Assembly: GCA_033675265.1 (NCBI GenBank)
Contig: JAUJYZ010000239.1
Span: 281,001-345,000, forward strand
Direction: 5' to 3'
Length of the DNA: 64,000 nucleotides
Origin: Actinostola sp. cb2023
Lineage: Eukaryota; Cnidaria; Anthozoa; Actiniaria; Actinostolidae
This document shows positions 10,432 through 20,724 of this stretch, piece after piece. A program made the position numbers and the translations under genes. How positions within the stretch are numbered: position 1 is the first letter of the stretch; each line of letters begins with the position of its first letter. The notes under the pieces were generated by a model, which saw only the letters and a program-made list of their open reading frames with translations, did no database searches and was not told where the DNA came from.

Positions 10432-10770
10432 CAGGGGCGGATCCAGGGGGAGGGTTCTGGGGGTTGCAACCCCCCCTATGGATATGTTTTTAATACCGCT
10501 TGTATAGATATGTCTGTCCGTAGGTCTCTCTTGCACTTTCAGCTCTCTCCCTCGTAAGAATAATATAATTCATTCATACTGTTTACACGACCGTTCGACT
10601 TCGAGGCCGGTTTGACTGATAGCAGAAAGAACCTGCCGTTTTTAGCGTCAAAAACGTATGTGAAGCCTTCATACTTGTAAGCTCACCCAAGAAGACTTCC
10701 AAGCATCTTTGTTGGATGTCCAATAAACTCAAAATTTTACTGAAAATTGAGTTTTGTTGTGTTAATAAAA
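10432..10770. mobile_element. Truncated hAT-type MITE (CAGGGGCGGATCCAGG end)
   Basis: This begins with the terminal motif CAGGGGCGGATCCAGG and is the reverse complement of about 27597-27937, the right two thirds of the complete copy at 27432-27937. The inner end stops at GTTAATAAAAC, where the right arm of the giant inverted repeat begins, so the other terminus has been lost. Confidence 0.88.
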
Positions 10771-11735
10771 CAAGACGCTCAATGAGCGTACACTCGGGCT
10801 TATGAAAAGGACAATGTCAGTTGCGTGAGGAGAGACCTGACAATGACTGACAGTTGAGTGACGAGGGAGACTATATGTCTGCCAGATGAAGGGCTATACG
10901 ATCTCGATTTACGAACATTGACCTTGCTTGCCTTAAATGCTTTGATGTAGTTTTGAAGTACGATTTTTACGATTCCTTTTCCTTCTGAATTTTTCAAACG
11001 TGGAATAAAATAAACATCCATCATGAGTTACTGAAAATAACTCGACTGGCTCGACTGTTTGCATGACTTCTGTACATATAGCTTTCTGTCAATAGATGGA
11101 GTTATACATGACCGTTGTACGGCGTTGGTCGTGAGTTTAATTATAACAAGAGTCCGCGGAGATCTTTATCTATGAGTCAGACACAAGTCTCCCTCGTCAT
11201 TGAGCGTCTTCTTCTGTAATAGATCCCTAAAATCTAAGGACGTTTTGATTTCGATTGTATTTTTGCCGTTCACTGACCTGTTTTGAGCGTGGAAATTCTG
11301 TTTTAAATAGCGCTTAACGTGGCGGTTCTAAAATTAGATCGCGTAATAAATGTATGACTCAGACAAGGATCATACAACTGTCATCGTACTGAAAAGAACA
11401 CGGATTTTCGAACATTGACCTTTCTCGCCTTTGCTTTGATGTAGTTTTGAAGTACGATTTTTACGATTGCTTTTCCTTGTGAATTTTTCAAACGTGGAAT
11501 AAAATAAACATTCATCGTGAGTTATTGAAAATGATACGTCTTGAGGTTGCATATAAGGTCAGATGGTTCTGATAACGCCCTCACGTTTGTTTTTGTTAAA
11601 CTTGAAACTCCGGATACGATTAAATACGTCGCATACTTTCGTCATTCTTTAGCCCAATAAAAAAACTACGACTACTACTACTACCGAAAAACGCATTTTC
11701 TAACTCGGGCTTCCTTCGGAAGGGCCCGAGTAATT

Positions 11736-12770
11736 AACTAGGGAACCCGAAAGCTTTCTACAGAGCTTTTAAGTTAAAACTTTATTTAACCACACTAAAC
11801 TTCTCATTTATGGTAATAACGTTTCTTCCTTAGTACTTAGCGTCAATTTTATGGCAATGAGACATCTGGCCGTAAAGTAAATCGTTGATCATGCATTTAC
11901 CAAGAAGCGTGATTTTCGCATATATTCACTGACAAATTCAACGTATATTTAAGAAGCCCGAATTATTTTCCCCAAACTATACTTTCCAGATATGGAAAGA
12001 TCTATTCTCCCTTAGTACTTAGAGTGAATGTAATTTTAATCAGACAACCCGCCGATGCTCAAATAATTATTTCTTTTGAGGTTGTTAATTAGCATATGAA
12101 AACACCGACATTCTATTTTCCCTTGCGAAAAATCTTCCAATGGCCCAATAAGCGTGAAAATATTTCCAGAGAACAAGGAAGGGTCATATTACAAGTGGAA
12201 AGTTTATTTATGCTATAGATGGTTTCTTTTACGTACGAGCGCTGTGTAAAGTTTGGCAACTTTTGCCCATTTTAGGCTCTTCCGGGCGAGGTTCCGGCCA
12301 GGACTCTTCTCTGACGATTATCTCGAAAATAAAATAATATTTTCGAAAACAAACTACACAGCAATTGTTATCTAATAATGGCCTATCTATATTCAAAAGA
12401 AGAGCGAAAACGATTTTAAGAGCCTTGCCACAATATATTTGATTTTTGTAGAAATGTCCTCTTAAACAGGCTCATTTCACAGACAAAAGCATACGGCTAT
12501 TCGTGTGGGCCCACTCTGAAAGATGTCGTTTCATTTATAACAAAAGCAAACGCGCCTTAGCTTCATCGTGGAATGATCAACTACAATCCTGAACTTAATA
12601 GCTTGAAGATCTATGATGAGAAATCTTGAAACTCGATAGGATCAAATACATCGCATTCTTCGCATTTTTTCTTCATTCCATCACCTGAAAAAAATAAAAA
12701 ATAAAAAAATAAAAAAAAGAAAGTGTATTTTCTAACTCGGGCTTCCTTCGGAAGGGCCCGAGTAATAAGA
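11736..12770. mobile_element. Second, diverged arm of the same inverted-repeat family
   Basis: The stretch ends (12733-12768) with the same ACTCGGGC...GCCCGAGT hairpin that closes the right arm at 11703-11735. The approach to it (about 12600-12730: CTTGAAACTCGATAGGATCA..., then CATCGCATTCTTCGCA) is a degraded match to 11590-11700. No open frame of note. An A-rich run (about 12690-12722) precedes the hairpin. Confidence 0.6.
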
Positions 12771-12807
12771 ATGCGCAGCAATATTCGCGCAGCTCATTTC
12801 CAGGCAA

Positions 12808-12991
12808 ACTCGACTTGTAACTCGACTTGTATGTCGACTTGTAACTCGACTTGTATCTCGACTTGTATGTCGACTTATAACTCGACTTGTATGTCGACTT
12901 GTATGTCGACTTATAACTCGACTTGTATGTCGACTTGTATGTCGACTTGTATGTCGACTTGTATGTCGACTTGTAACTCGACTTGTAACCT
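12808..12991. repeat. 12-bp minisatellite (TGTCGACTTGTA / ACTCGACTTGTA)
   Basis: About 15 tandem copies of a 12-bp unit containing TCGACTTGTA. Because the period is a multiple of three, frames on both strands stay open (Met-Ser-Thr-Cys and Arg-His-Thr-Ser repeats). I do not regard either as a gene. Confidence 0.93.
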
Positions 12992-13035
12992 GAAATAAAA
13001 ATTGTGTCATTGCCCTTCGAGGGCTCCGTATTACA

Positions 13036-13563
13036 ATCACGATGCGATGGAGGGGGCAGGGTAGACTTGCCACAAGTCGATCACACTTTTTATTCTGATA
13101 GCGAGCGACGAAGTCGCGAGAATATGCTAGCCGACTTTGAGAAAGTCTAGAGGCAGGGCAGCTCGGGTCATTCGGGCAAATGCAACAGTTGTATATCTTT
13201 AATATCAACGAATAAAGGTCCCGATAAAGGTTTAACGTATACTGGTATTAACATGAGTATATTGTAATTCGTACGTTTGAAAGACTCTATATCTGAACCC
13301 ATGATGCTTTGCGTGCACAAAAGTCAATCGACTGCGAAACGATTTGTTGTAAACTGAGATAATACTGCGTTACTTAAAGTCGATATTATCAGGCATGATG
13401 GGCTCGTACACATGGTCTATTATACGGCTTACAACGATATGTCACGTTATCCCCCGGGGGAGGGGGCACTCCCATATATGGGCTATACGGGGGACGTGCC
13501 GCTGGACAGGGTATGGTTTTTGGCCTCTCTGTCCTGAACAGGGTATATAATTTTATGTGAGTC
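13036..13563. repeat. Left piece of duplicated block A (partner 24448-24961)
   Basis: This matches 24448-24961 almost base for base (TCACGATGCGATG, TTGCCACAAGTCGATCACAC, GTTATCCCCCGG, CTCCCATATATGGGCTATAC, GACGTGCCGCTGGACAGGGT). Small differences include an extra GAGCGACGAAG in copy A. Homology ends at GTGAGTC. The block is noncoding. It holds a dispersed repeat with recurring CCT(A/G)AACAGGGTAT motifs that continues to about 13760 in copy A only. Confidence 0.9.
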
Positions 13564-15771
13564 AGTGTCCTAAACAGGGTATGGTAATGCACCATTGTCG
13601 TCGTTAAATATGGTTTTAACCGGTATTTAGCCATCCGAGATCCAATATAATAATTTATTGCAATTGCCAATTAAACGCGTTAAATTTGTCTAAACAGGTT
13701 CTTAAACAGGGTATGTATTTTAGTTTTTTTTGTCCTAAACAGGGTAAGGGTTTCAAACCCTCAGCGGCACCCCTATACCCAAAAATAGGCAGTCAAGGAC
13801 TGCATGTGGCTACTATAAATAAACAAAAACAGGTAGTCTATAACTACATGTAGGTACTGCGGTTTTGAAATATAGAAGCAATGTGTAGTTGGATTGATTC
13901 CTCTGTTGAACTGGTATGTTTGAACTATCTGCTGGAACTTGTTCTTTGGTTCTATATAATGCTAATTTACTGAATCAGAAATGTATTTTAATACAAAGTT
14001 TAATTGAAAACAATTGTGACAGCGTACAAATAATTGAACAATAACAGTTGTTATTAACAATCAATATGAACAGCATTGATATATCATTAGTGATTGAATA
14101 TTAATATTAATTTAACAATGAATTGATAATGGCGTCATGACGACTCCGAAACGTCGCTCAATAAATCTGTTCCTTTCTTTGAGTTTTGCGATATTATGCT
14201 TTTCCAAAAATTTAACTGAAGTGGTGTTTATTTATTTATTTGACTTCACCTAAATATATGAAAACTTTGAGTATAATAAATAGAATATCTAATTTGAAGA
14301 TAGGTTTACACTCTAATATACTATGATTTTATGCTATTTTGCACCAGAAACTAGACACATCTCTCGTGATCGATCGGCAGTATATAATATGGCCGTAAAT
14401 TCACTTCTAGAATCCTGTCCTTTTGATATCTTGTATTTCTAAAACTGCTTTCAAAATAAAGATGAATATGCACTTCACTCCTGTGTGTCATTTATTTAGC
14501 GATTACAACGGCTTTTAGCGAGTTTTGGGATAAAGACTGAAAGAGTAACGAGAGCCGTGTTTGTTTTGTGTCTCGCATATAAAGACATTTTAAAGTTATT
14601 TGTTCCTCGAAGAGAATTACTTGACACTTTAAATCGGTTATAGATCTGGCAGTTTACATGGAGCCACTACACAGACAAGAGTCGATCGTCATGGACTGAT
14701 GGAGCTATTTTAAAGGCCGAACAAACACAAACACAATCGATATTCCACTGGAAAATAATCTCAACAAACCGTCACTGAAAAACTTGAAAACATCTTGATG
14801 ATCAAACACTTGACACTTTGCACGAGAGATTGGTCCGGTTTCTGGTGCAAAATAGAATAGTAGAGAGTGTAAACTTACCCTTCTAAACAAAGCCGTCAAG
14901 CGAAAAGCACATGGAAATCCAACACGACGTATTTTGAACGCTATCGAATCGATAAAATGTCGACAACCACGAGAAGAATGAGTATCCGAATCGATAAAAT
15001 GTCGACAACCAGACGAATAAACCATCGGGACCATCGGGTACATCGTCGCGACATCGTGGCTGATTTTCGATCACCTGACTAGTTCCGAACACTATCCGAA
15101 GATTAGGACACTTACTTACTTACGGACGGACGGACGGACTTTCACACTCGATGACATAGTGGCTACTTTCTTCTAAGAAGAGAAGTAGCCACAAAAATGG
15201 ATCAAGTACTGCTATTTTTAGGAGACCACTTAGTCGGCGCGTAGGCAAGCACGACAGTAAGGATCGGTTCTTCTGGTTTATTACAAGTTGCCCATAAACT
15301 ACAATGCTAGTCACTCTGACACTGCTTCTAGATCAACAACACTTTTCCTAATGAGTGAATTCCTTTTATAATGTTTAGCCAGACATGCCACAACGGGACG
15401 AGTGTTTTGGTTAACTCAATCAAGTTGAACGGCGCCCTTTCCAACGTGATTGGTTGAATGGAAAAATATGCCAATCTTACAAAATAGTGGCCAACACAAA
15501 GATATCGGCTAACGCATTACTCGAGGAATGCCAAGGCTAAAGTATCGCGTGACATATCCCATTATGTCCATGCGTGGTACGTCTTTGTTTGTTTCAAACA
15601 TGTCTGGACAGGTTACAAGTATTCAATAAACGTGCAGGTAAACAACGTTGGCTTGTACATAGCGTATCTATTACATAATCTTTGAAGGTTTATCACTGAA
15701 TCTGGAAGTGCAACCTAAGCAAAATGTAGACATCCATACTATACATTACCACTTAGTTGTAAACACACTGA
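13564..15771. other. Non-genic stretch with a diverged foldback and short tandem repeats
   Basis: No supported gene. Contents I can see: more TAAACAGGGTATG repeats to about 13790; a GACTCCGAAACGTCG plus AATAAA end motif at 14136-14170; a foldback whose arms begin GTTTACACTC at about 14306 and end GAGTGTAAAC near 14877 (both arms include GCACCAGAAAC or its complement); and a 46-bp tandem duplication of TCGATAAAATGTCGACAACC at about 14945-15013. Short minus-strand frames at 14705-15092 lie across that duplication. Confidence 0.55.
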
Positions 15772-16229
15772 CACAAGGTCACTGAGCTATGATTCGGGTT
15801 TTCCCCTGTTTCCTAAATTAGCTGGGCAAGACATCATTTCGTGAGGGCGCAAAAACCCCCTTCCCTCCCCTCCCAATCTTATCCTAAAAATGATAATACT
15901 GATCCACACGAGCAAATGATTTCATTAAATACTCGGGCTTCCTGTGGAATAAAGTGTACTGTATTATACGTGAATGTAAACCGCTTTAGCACTGTTTCAC
16001 AGGAAAACACATTGTTTGTACTCTACCCAGACCTGAGTAGCTCCAACACAATACCCTATACCTCAACAAATTACTTCGCATTTACTCTTAGTCGGTTTTC
16101 ACAAAGTTGTTCGCAACGGTGTGTGACCTTCAGACGTCATCGTTGCTGTGGTAATAGATATCCATCTGACATATCGACTTCTCGGAACTCGGTGGAAGCA
16201 CAATCCCACTAAAGCTGAACAACAGAAGA
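15772..16229 (+). promoter_or_regulatory. Conserved upstream region of TRIM copy A
   Basis: The 450 bp before the TRIM start are shared with copy B in two pieces (25453-25636 and 27220-28020). The last about 280 bp are very similar and include CGTGAATGTAAACCGCTTTA, TACCCAGACCTGAGTAGCTC, TTCGCAACGGTGTGTGACCT and CAGACGTCATCGTTGCT (a TGACGTCA-like half-palindrome). A third diverged copy lies at 26862-26995. Conservation next to an ATG suggests promoter and 5' UTR, but I see no clear TATA box, so this is inference. Confidence 0.45.
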
Positions 16230-18500
16230 ATGGCGGAACTTAATTTGTTCGTTCGAGACTTGGAGAAGGAATTAACGTGTTCTATTTGTAATGACATATT
16301 TACAGAGCCCAAAACACTTCAGTGTCTTCACAGTTTCTGCTTTGATTGCATCGCAAAGTGGAACGAAACGTGCAGAAACCAAAGAAAGCGACTGACGTGT
16401 CCTACTTGTAGAGCTCCAGTTGACGTACAAGGAGGTGATATCTCGAAGCTACCTTCTTCGTTCCACCTTAACTCACTGTTGCATCTGTATAATGTGATGG
16501 GGAGAAAAGCTGAAGAACAGAACCAACGGGAACTGCCAGAATGCGTTTCCTGTGCAAACCATGTGATGTTAGTTGCATTTTGCTCTCAATGCGGAGGGAT
16601 CGTGTGTGAGGATTGCGCCAACGCCCACAAAACCTTGAAAGCATTACAGCGCGATCATCAAGTCACGATGTTGTCTGAGTTCAACCAAGAACATTTGAAC
16701 AGCTACATCAACAATCAAGCGTTTTGTAAGGAGAAATTCCATGAGAAAAACAAGCTGGAATACTACTGTAAGACCTGCGTAAAATCCATATGTCAGAAGT
16801 GTGCCGCAACAACTCACAGTACTCATGACAAGGTGAGCGTAGAAGAAGCAGCTGAAGATGCTAAGAAAGTTATTAGACGTGACATGAATCGATTGAATCC
16901 GTTGAAGGAACAATACATTAAAGAATTACAATTGTCCAAGCAAAACATGTCTAGATTTGAAAACGAAATTAACGCGGCAAAGAAGAAAGTTGACGATGAG
17001 AAAGAAGCTCAAATGAAGATCTTACAAGATCATCACAACGCAACGATGAGAACGTTGGACGAAATGCTTCATGAACATCGAACAACAAACGAAGAAGAGC
17101 AAAGTGAACTGAACACTGGCATCCAACAGTTCGCTGACTTTCAACATCAGTGTCACACAATGGAAGAAAAAAACTTGACGCTTCAAATTCTAGAAAACTA
17201 TCGAACCCTTCAAGAGATATGCAACACTTTGCTAGAAAGGAAATCGATCTTGTCGACCAAGCCCGTCAAGCATCACTATTGTGTAGATTACCAACTACCC
17301 ATGAAATACGTACAAGAACTTGGCAAGATTGTGGAGAGCGTGACAGACCCGTCACGTTGCTCGATAGAATGTGTGAATGACGTCAGATGTGGTTTTGTTA
17401 ATCAGTTTCGCGTCGTGACAAGAAATGCAAAAGGACAAGTTTGCTGCACGAATAAAGGCTCCATTGATGCACAAATCAAAGATGTTGACGGCAACGAGGT
17501 GGAAAATGAAGTCACTGAAAATGAAACTGGAAAATACAACGTCACGTACAGAGCAGAGAAACCTTCACCGTACACAATTCTAGTGAGCATTGGAGGAAAA
17601 GCGATCAAGAACTCCCCACAGCAAGTACAGACAACCGAAGTTAGAGCAGAGATTAAAGCTGTGAGAGTTTTTGGAAAAGAAACAACAGCAAAGCGCTTTA
17701 CCCCTACTAGAGTAACACTAAGTGATAGCGGAGAGATACTGGCTATCACTGACTATGATAATCACAACATTGTAATATTCACTGTTGATGGAAAGTACGT
17801 GCGAGAAATTGGTGTTAAAGGAACAGGAGATGGTGCACTGTGTTTCCCATGTGGTGCAGTCTTTAATGAAAACAGAATATTTGTTATCGATAACCCACAT
17901 GGTATAAATGGTAGGATACAAGAGTTTGGCCTGGACGGTACGTACCTAAGAACTGTTTACCAGCAAAATGGGGTGGTACTTAAACACATGTGCGTAACGA
18001 ATCACAACTTTGCGTGTTTAGAGCTTTATATTACTGATGCAAACAAAACCAATATAAAGTTATTTACCAAAGAAACTGGACATTTTGTCAAAGGAATTGA
18101 AATCAACCCGCCTGTCATTAATCCTCTGTGTCCTTTAGGGTTTGCTTATCATAGCGGTAAATACTTTATATCTTATCAACTGTCTTATTACAACTGTATC
18201 TGCGTTTTTGATGAAAATGGTGTTTTATTGTACAAATTTGGAGAGAACGGGAAGAGAGACGGTGAGTTTGATGGTGTAGCTGGACTTGCTGTTTATGGTG
18301 CAGACATGATTCTTGTCTGCTATGCTAATTACCACCGTGTTCAAGTGTTCACACACGAGGGTGATTTTATAAGTTCCTTTGGAAGCCATGGTTCTCGTCT
18401 TGGTCAAATGAATGGACCTATGGATGTAGCTGTTACACCAGATGGTAAAGTCATTGTAGTGGCCGAATACACTGGTAGTCGTGTACAGATTTGGCAATAA
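16230..18500 (+). CDS. TRIM-NHL protein, copy A (RING, B-box 1 and 2, coiled coil, filamin, NHL)
   Basis: Single-exon 756-residue protein with the TRIM2/TRIM3/TRIM71-type layout. The RING finger occupies residues 17-60 (Cys17, 20, 32, His34, Cys37, 40, 57, 60), so E3 ubiquitin-ligase activity is expected. B-box 1 is at about 105-143 (CVSC, CSQC, CEDC, H133, H143). B-box 2 is at about 166-199 (CKEKFH, CKTC, CQKC, HSTH). A charged coiled coil runs over about 205-345. A filamin/ABP280 immunoglobulin-like domain is at about 370-470 (GSIDAQIKDVDGNEVENEV, GKYNVTYRAE). A C-terminal NHL beta-propeller runs over about 480-756 (SGEILAITDYDNHNIVIFTV, DGKYVREIG, DGEFDGVAGLAVYGADMILV, HRVQVF, PMDVAVTPDGKV). 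NHL domains usually bind RNA or protein targets. The ATG at 16230 is supported by upstream conservation with copy B and the N-terminal spacing to the RING. The stop TAA at 18498-18500 overlaps AATAAA. It is intact and probably functional. The exact orthology within the family is not assigned. Confidence 0.93.
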   Translation: MAELNLFVRDLEKELTCSICNDIFTEPKTLQCLHSFCFDCIAKWNETCRNQRKRLTCPTCRAPVDVQGGDISKLPSSFHLNSLLHLYNVMGRKAEEQNQRELPECVSCANHVMLVAFCSQCGGIVCEDCANAHKTLKALQRDHQVTMLSEFNQEHLNSYINNQAFCKEKFHEKNKLEYYCKTCVKSICQKCAATTHSTHDKVSVEEAAEDAKKVIRRDMNRLNPLKEQYIKELQLSKQNMSRFENEINAAKKKVDDEKEAQMKILQDHHNATMRTLDEMLHEHRTTNEEEQSELNTGIQQFADFQHQCHTMEEKNLTLQILENYRTLQEICNTLLERKSILSTKPVKHHYCVDYQLPMKYVQELGKIVESVTDPSRCSIECVNDVRCGFVNQFRVVTRNAKGQVCCTNKGSIDAQIKDVDGNEVENEVTENETGKYNVTYRAEKPSPYTILVSIGGKAIKNSPQQVQTTEVRAEIKAVRVFGKETTAKRFTPTRVTLSDSGEILAITDYDNHNIVIFTVDGKYVREIGVKGTGDGALCFPCGAVFNENRIFVIDNPHGINGRIQEFGLDGTYLRTVYQQNGVVLKHMCVTNHNFACLELYITDANKTNIKLFTKETGHFVKGIEINPPVINPLCPLGFAYHSGKYFISYQLSYYNCICVFDENGVLLYKFGENGKRDGEFDGVAGLAVYGADMILVCYANYHRVQVFTHEGDFISSFGSHGSRLGQMNGPMDVAVTPDGKVIVVAEYTGSRVQIWQ

Positions 18501-19545
18501 ATAGAAACGACATACAAATGTATACTGTATACACTATATATATGGTAAACGTGTACAGGTTTGGCAATTAATAGAAACGACTAGATTTACAGATACCGTG
18601 GAGCAATCTCATAGAACAGTCTTCTCTCTGACATATACTGTATACTCTATATATATGGTAAACGTGTACAGGTTTGGCAATGAATAGAAACGAATAGATT
18701 TACAGATACCGTGGAGCAATCTCATAGAACAGTCTTCCCTCTGACATATACTGTATACTCTATATATATGGTAAACGTGTACAGGTTTGGCAATGAATAG
18801 AAACAACTAGATTTACAGTTACCTTGCAGCAATCGCATAGAACAGTCTTCCCTCTGACATATACTGTATACTCTATATATATGGTAAACGTGTACAGGTT
18901 TGGCAATGAATAGAAACAACTAGATTTACAGATACCTTGCAGCAATCGCATAGAACAGTCTTCCCTCTGACATATACTGTATACTCTCTATATATGGTAA
19001 ACGTGTACAGGTTTGGCAATGAATAGAAACGACTAGATTTACAGATACCGTAGAGCAATCTCATAGAACAGTCTTCCCTCTGACTTATACTGTACACTCT
19101 ATATATAAGGTAAACGTGTACAGGTTTGGCAATGAATAGAAACGACTAGATTTACAGATACCATGCAGCAATCTCATAGAACAGTCTTCCCTATGACATA
19201 TACTGTATACTCTCTATATATGGTAAACGTGTACAGGTTTGGCAATGAATAGAAACAACTAGATTTACAGATACCATGCAGCAATCTCATAGAACAGTCT
19301 TCCCTCTGACATATACTGTATACTCTCTATATATGGTAAACGTGTACAGGTTTGGCAATGAATAGAAACAACTAGATTTACAGATACCATGCAGCAATCT
19401 CATAGAACGGCAGTCTTCCCTCTGACATATATACTGTATACTCTATATATATGGTAACTGTTTGGCAATAAATAGAAACAACTAGATTTACAGACACCGT
19501 GCAGCAATCTCATAGAACAGTCCCCTCTGACATACTGTATACCGT
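18501..19545. repeat. About 113-bp tandem satellite grown from the TRIM copy A 3' end
   Basis: Nine to ten units of about 112-115 bp start near 18549, 18661, 18773, 18886, 18999, 19111, 19226, 19338 and (partial) 19455. Each carries GTGTACAGGTTTGGCAATGA, a copy of the last TRIM codons (Val-Gln-Ile/Val-Trp-Gln-stop), followed by ATAGAAAC, CTAGATTTACAGATACC, CAATC(T/G)CATAGAACAGTC, then CTCTGACATATACTGTATAC. The first unit joins directly to the real stop codon of copy A. Copy B has only the single ancestral segment. Minus-strand short frames here are repeat translations. Confidence 0.94.
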
Positions 19546-20724
19546 ATTCACCGGCGTATAAGCCGCACTCGCAGATAAGCCGCACCCCGAGTTTGGCAAC
19601 GCAAATTTTGGAAAAAAAGTGTATTGAATAAAATTAATAGAAATCACATGTTAAGTGAAATCTTGAGAAAGCTACATGTACATTACATGCTTTGCGTTAT
19701 CGGACGTACAGTACCGATCGAAACTAACCTCAAACTTAACACAAAGTAAACGCCGGCGTGCGTTTGGAGTTAACGCAAAACAAACGCAAGGCAAACCCTG
19801 CCGATGTTTGCGTTTGTTAGCATTTACTAAATGAACGCAAAGCAAACCCAAAGCAAACTCTAATGGATTTGATGTTCGAAAGCATTCAAACATCGTTTAA
19901 TTTAATACAAATTCAGTACTTCAAGTTTACCGTAAATGTACAAAATAAATAAATGCACACACAAAATCAATTTAATATGAACTCGATTTCTGTGTCGAAA
20001 TCTCTTTGCCAAAGGACATGAATTCGAAGACATTTTAGATAAAAGTAGCCTCCTTTGCAGACGTTTTAGTTGATTCGCTTTTGACGATGATGTTTTCGCA
20101 AAGAATGAAAGCAACACAACCAGACTAGACATCGACTAGACACTTGGCGCCGAGATCTGTGTCACGTTACGTCACACAAAGAAGCCGCTAATCAGATGGA
20201 TATTTTCCTGTTTGTTATTTTATTACGATTACCTATTCTTGTAATACTTTATATTATATATTATTATTACTTATAGGGATATTTTAATGGGTGGGGTAGA
20301 TAGGTGTCTCCAATTAGTTTCTTGTAAAACTAGAAAACATGACACGTTAATAAAGTTATTATTTATTATTATTATTATTTATGGCAAGAGAGTAATGGCG
20401 GATCGTAGCGAATGGCTTCGCAAACTTTACTCTTCAAAGTCAGAAAAGTGAAATGTACCAGTCGAAGATCAAGAAAATATTTACCTTATTGAGAAATTGC
20501 AATCTAATCTGTCCAAATATGTACAAATCCAGAAATCTTCCTTTAGTTTCCTTTGTAATCTACATATATATTCATTTACGTTCGTTCGATCTTCGGCTTG
20601 GGTTTGTTTACTTTGTACTTCTCAAATGCGCGTTTGTTCTGCATTAACTCCAAATAAACGCAAAGCAAACCCTGGCAAACAATCAATGATGTACGTACTA
20701 GTTCTTTTATACTTTTATGTTTAA

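Larger units (their letters stand above)
9131..11735. mobile_element. Giant inverted repeat (about 970-bp arms) with a chimeric centre
   Basis: The left arm 9131-10107 and right arm 10769-11735 are close reverse complements. Each outer end carries a self-complementary hairpin (ACTCGGGC...GCCCGAGT, around TTCCGAAGGAA), and each inner end reads CGCTCA(T)TGAGCG-CTTGTT or its complement. Within each arm a segment containing GAAAGCTATATGTACAGAAG and a TGTTTATTTTATTCCACG block is itself repeated (9370-9500 and 9780-9900 on the left). The centre 10108-10768 holds a tyrosine-recombinase fragment and a hAT-type MITE fragment. The arms have no convincing coding frame. The element class is unknown to me. 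Confidence 0.8.

Noticed and set aside
12723..13208. Open frames on both strands with Met-Ser-Thr-Cys or Arg-His-Thr-Ser repeats
   Set aside because: Translation of a 12-bp minisatellite; period divisible by three keeps frames open.
14705..15092. Two overlapping minus-strand frames sharing CRHFIDS repeats
   Set aside because: They translate a 46-bp tandem duplication within a foldback element; no homologous protein recognised.
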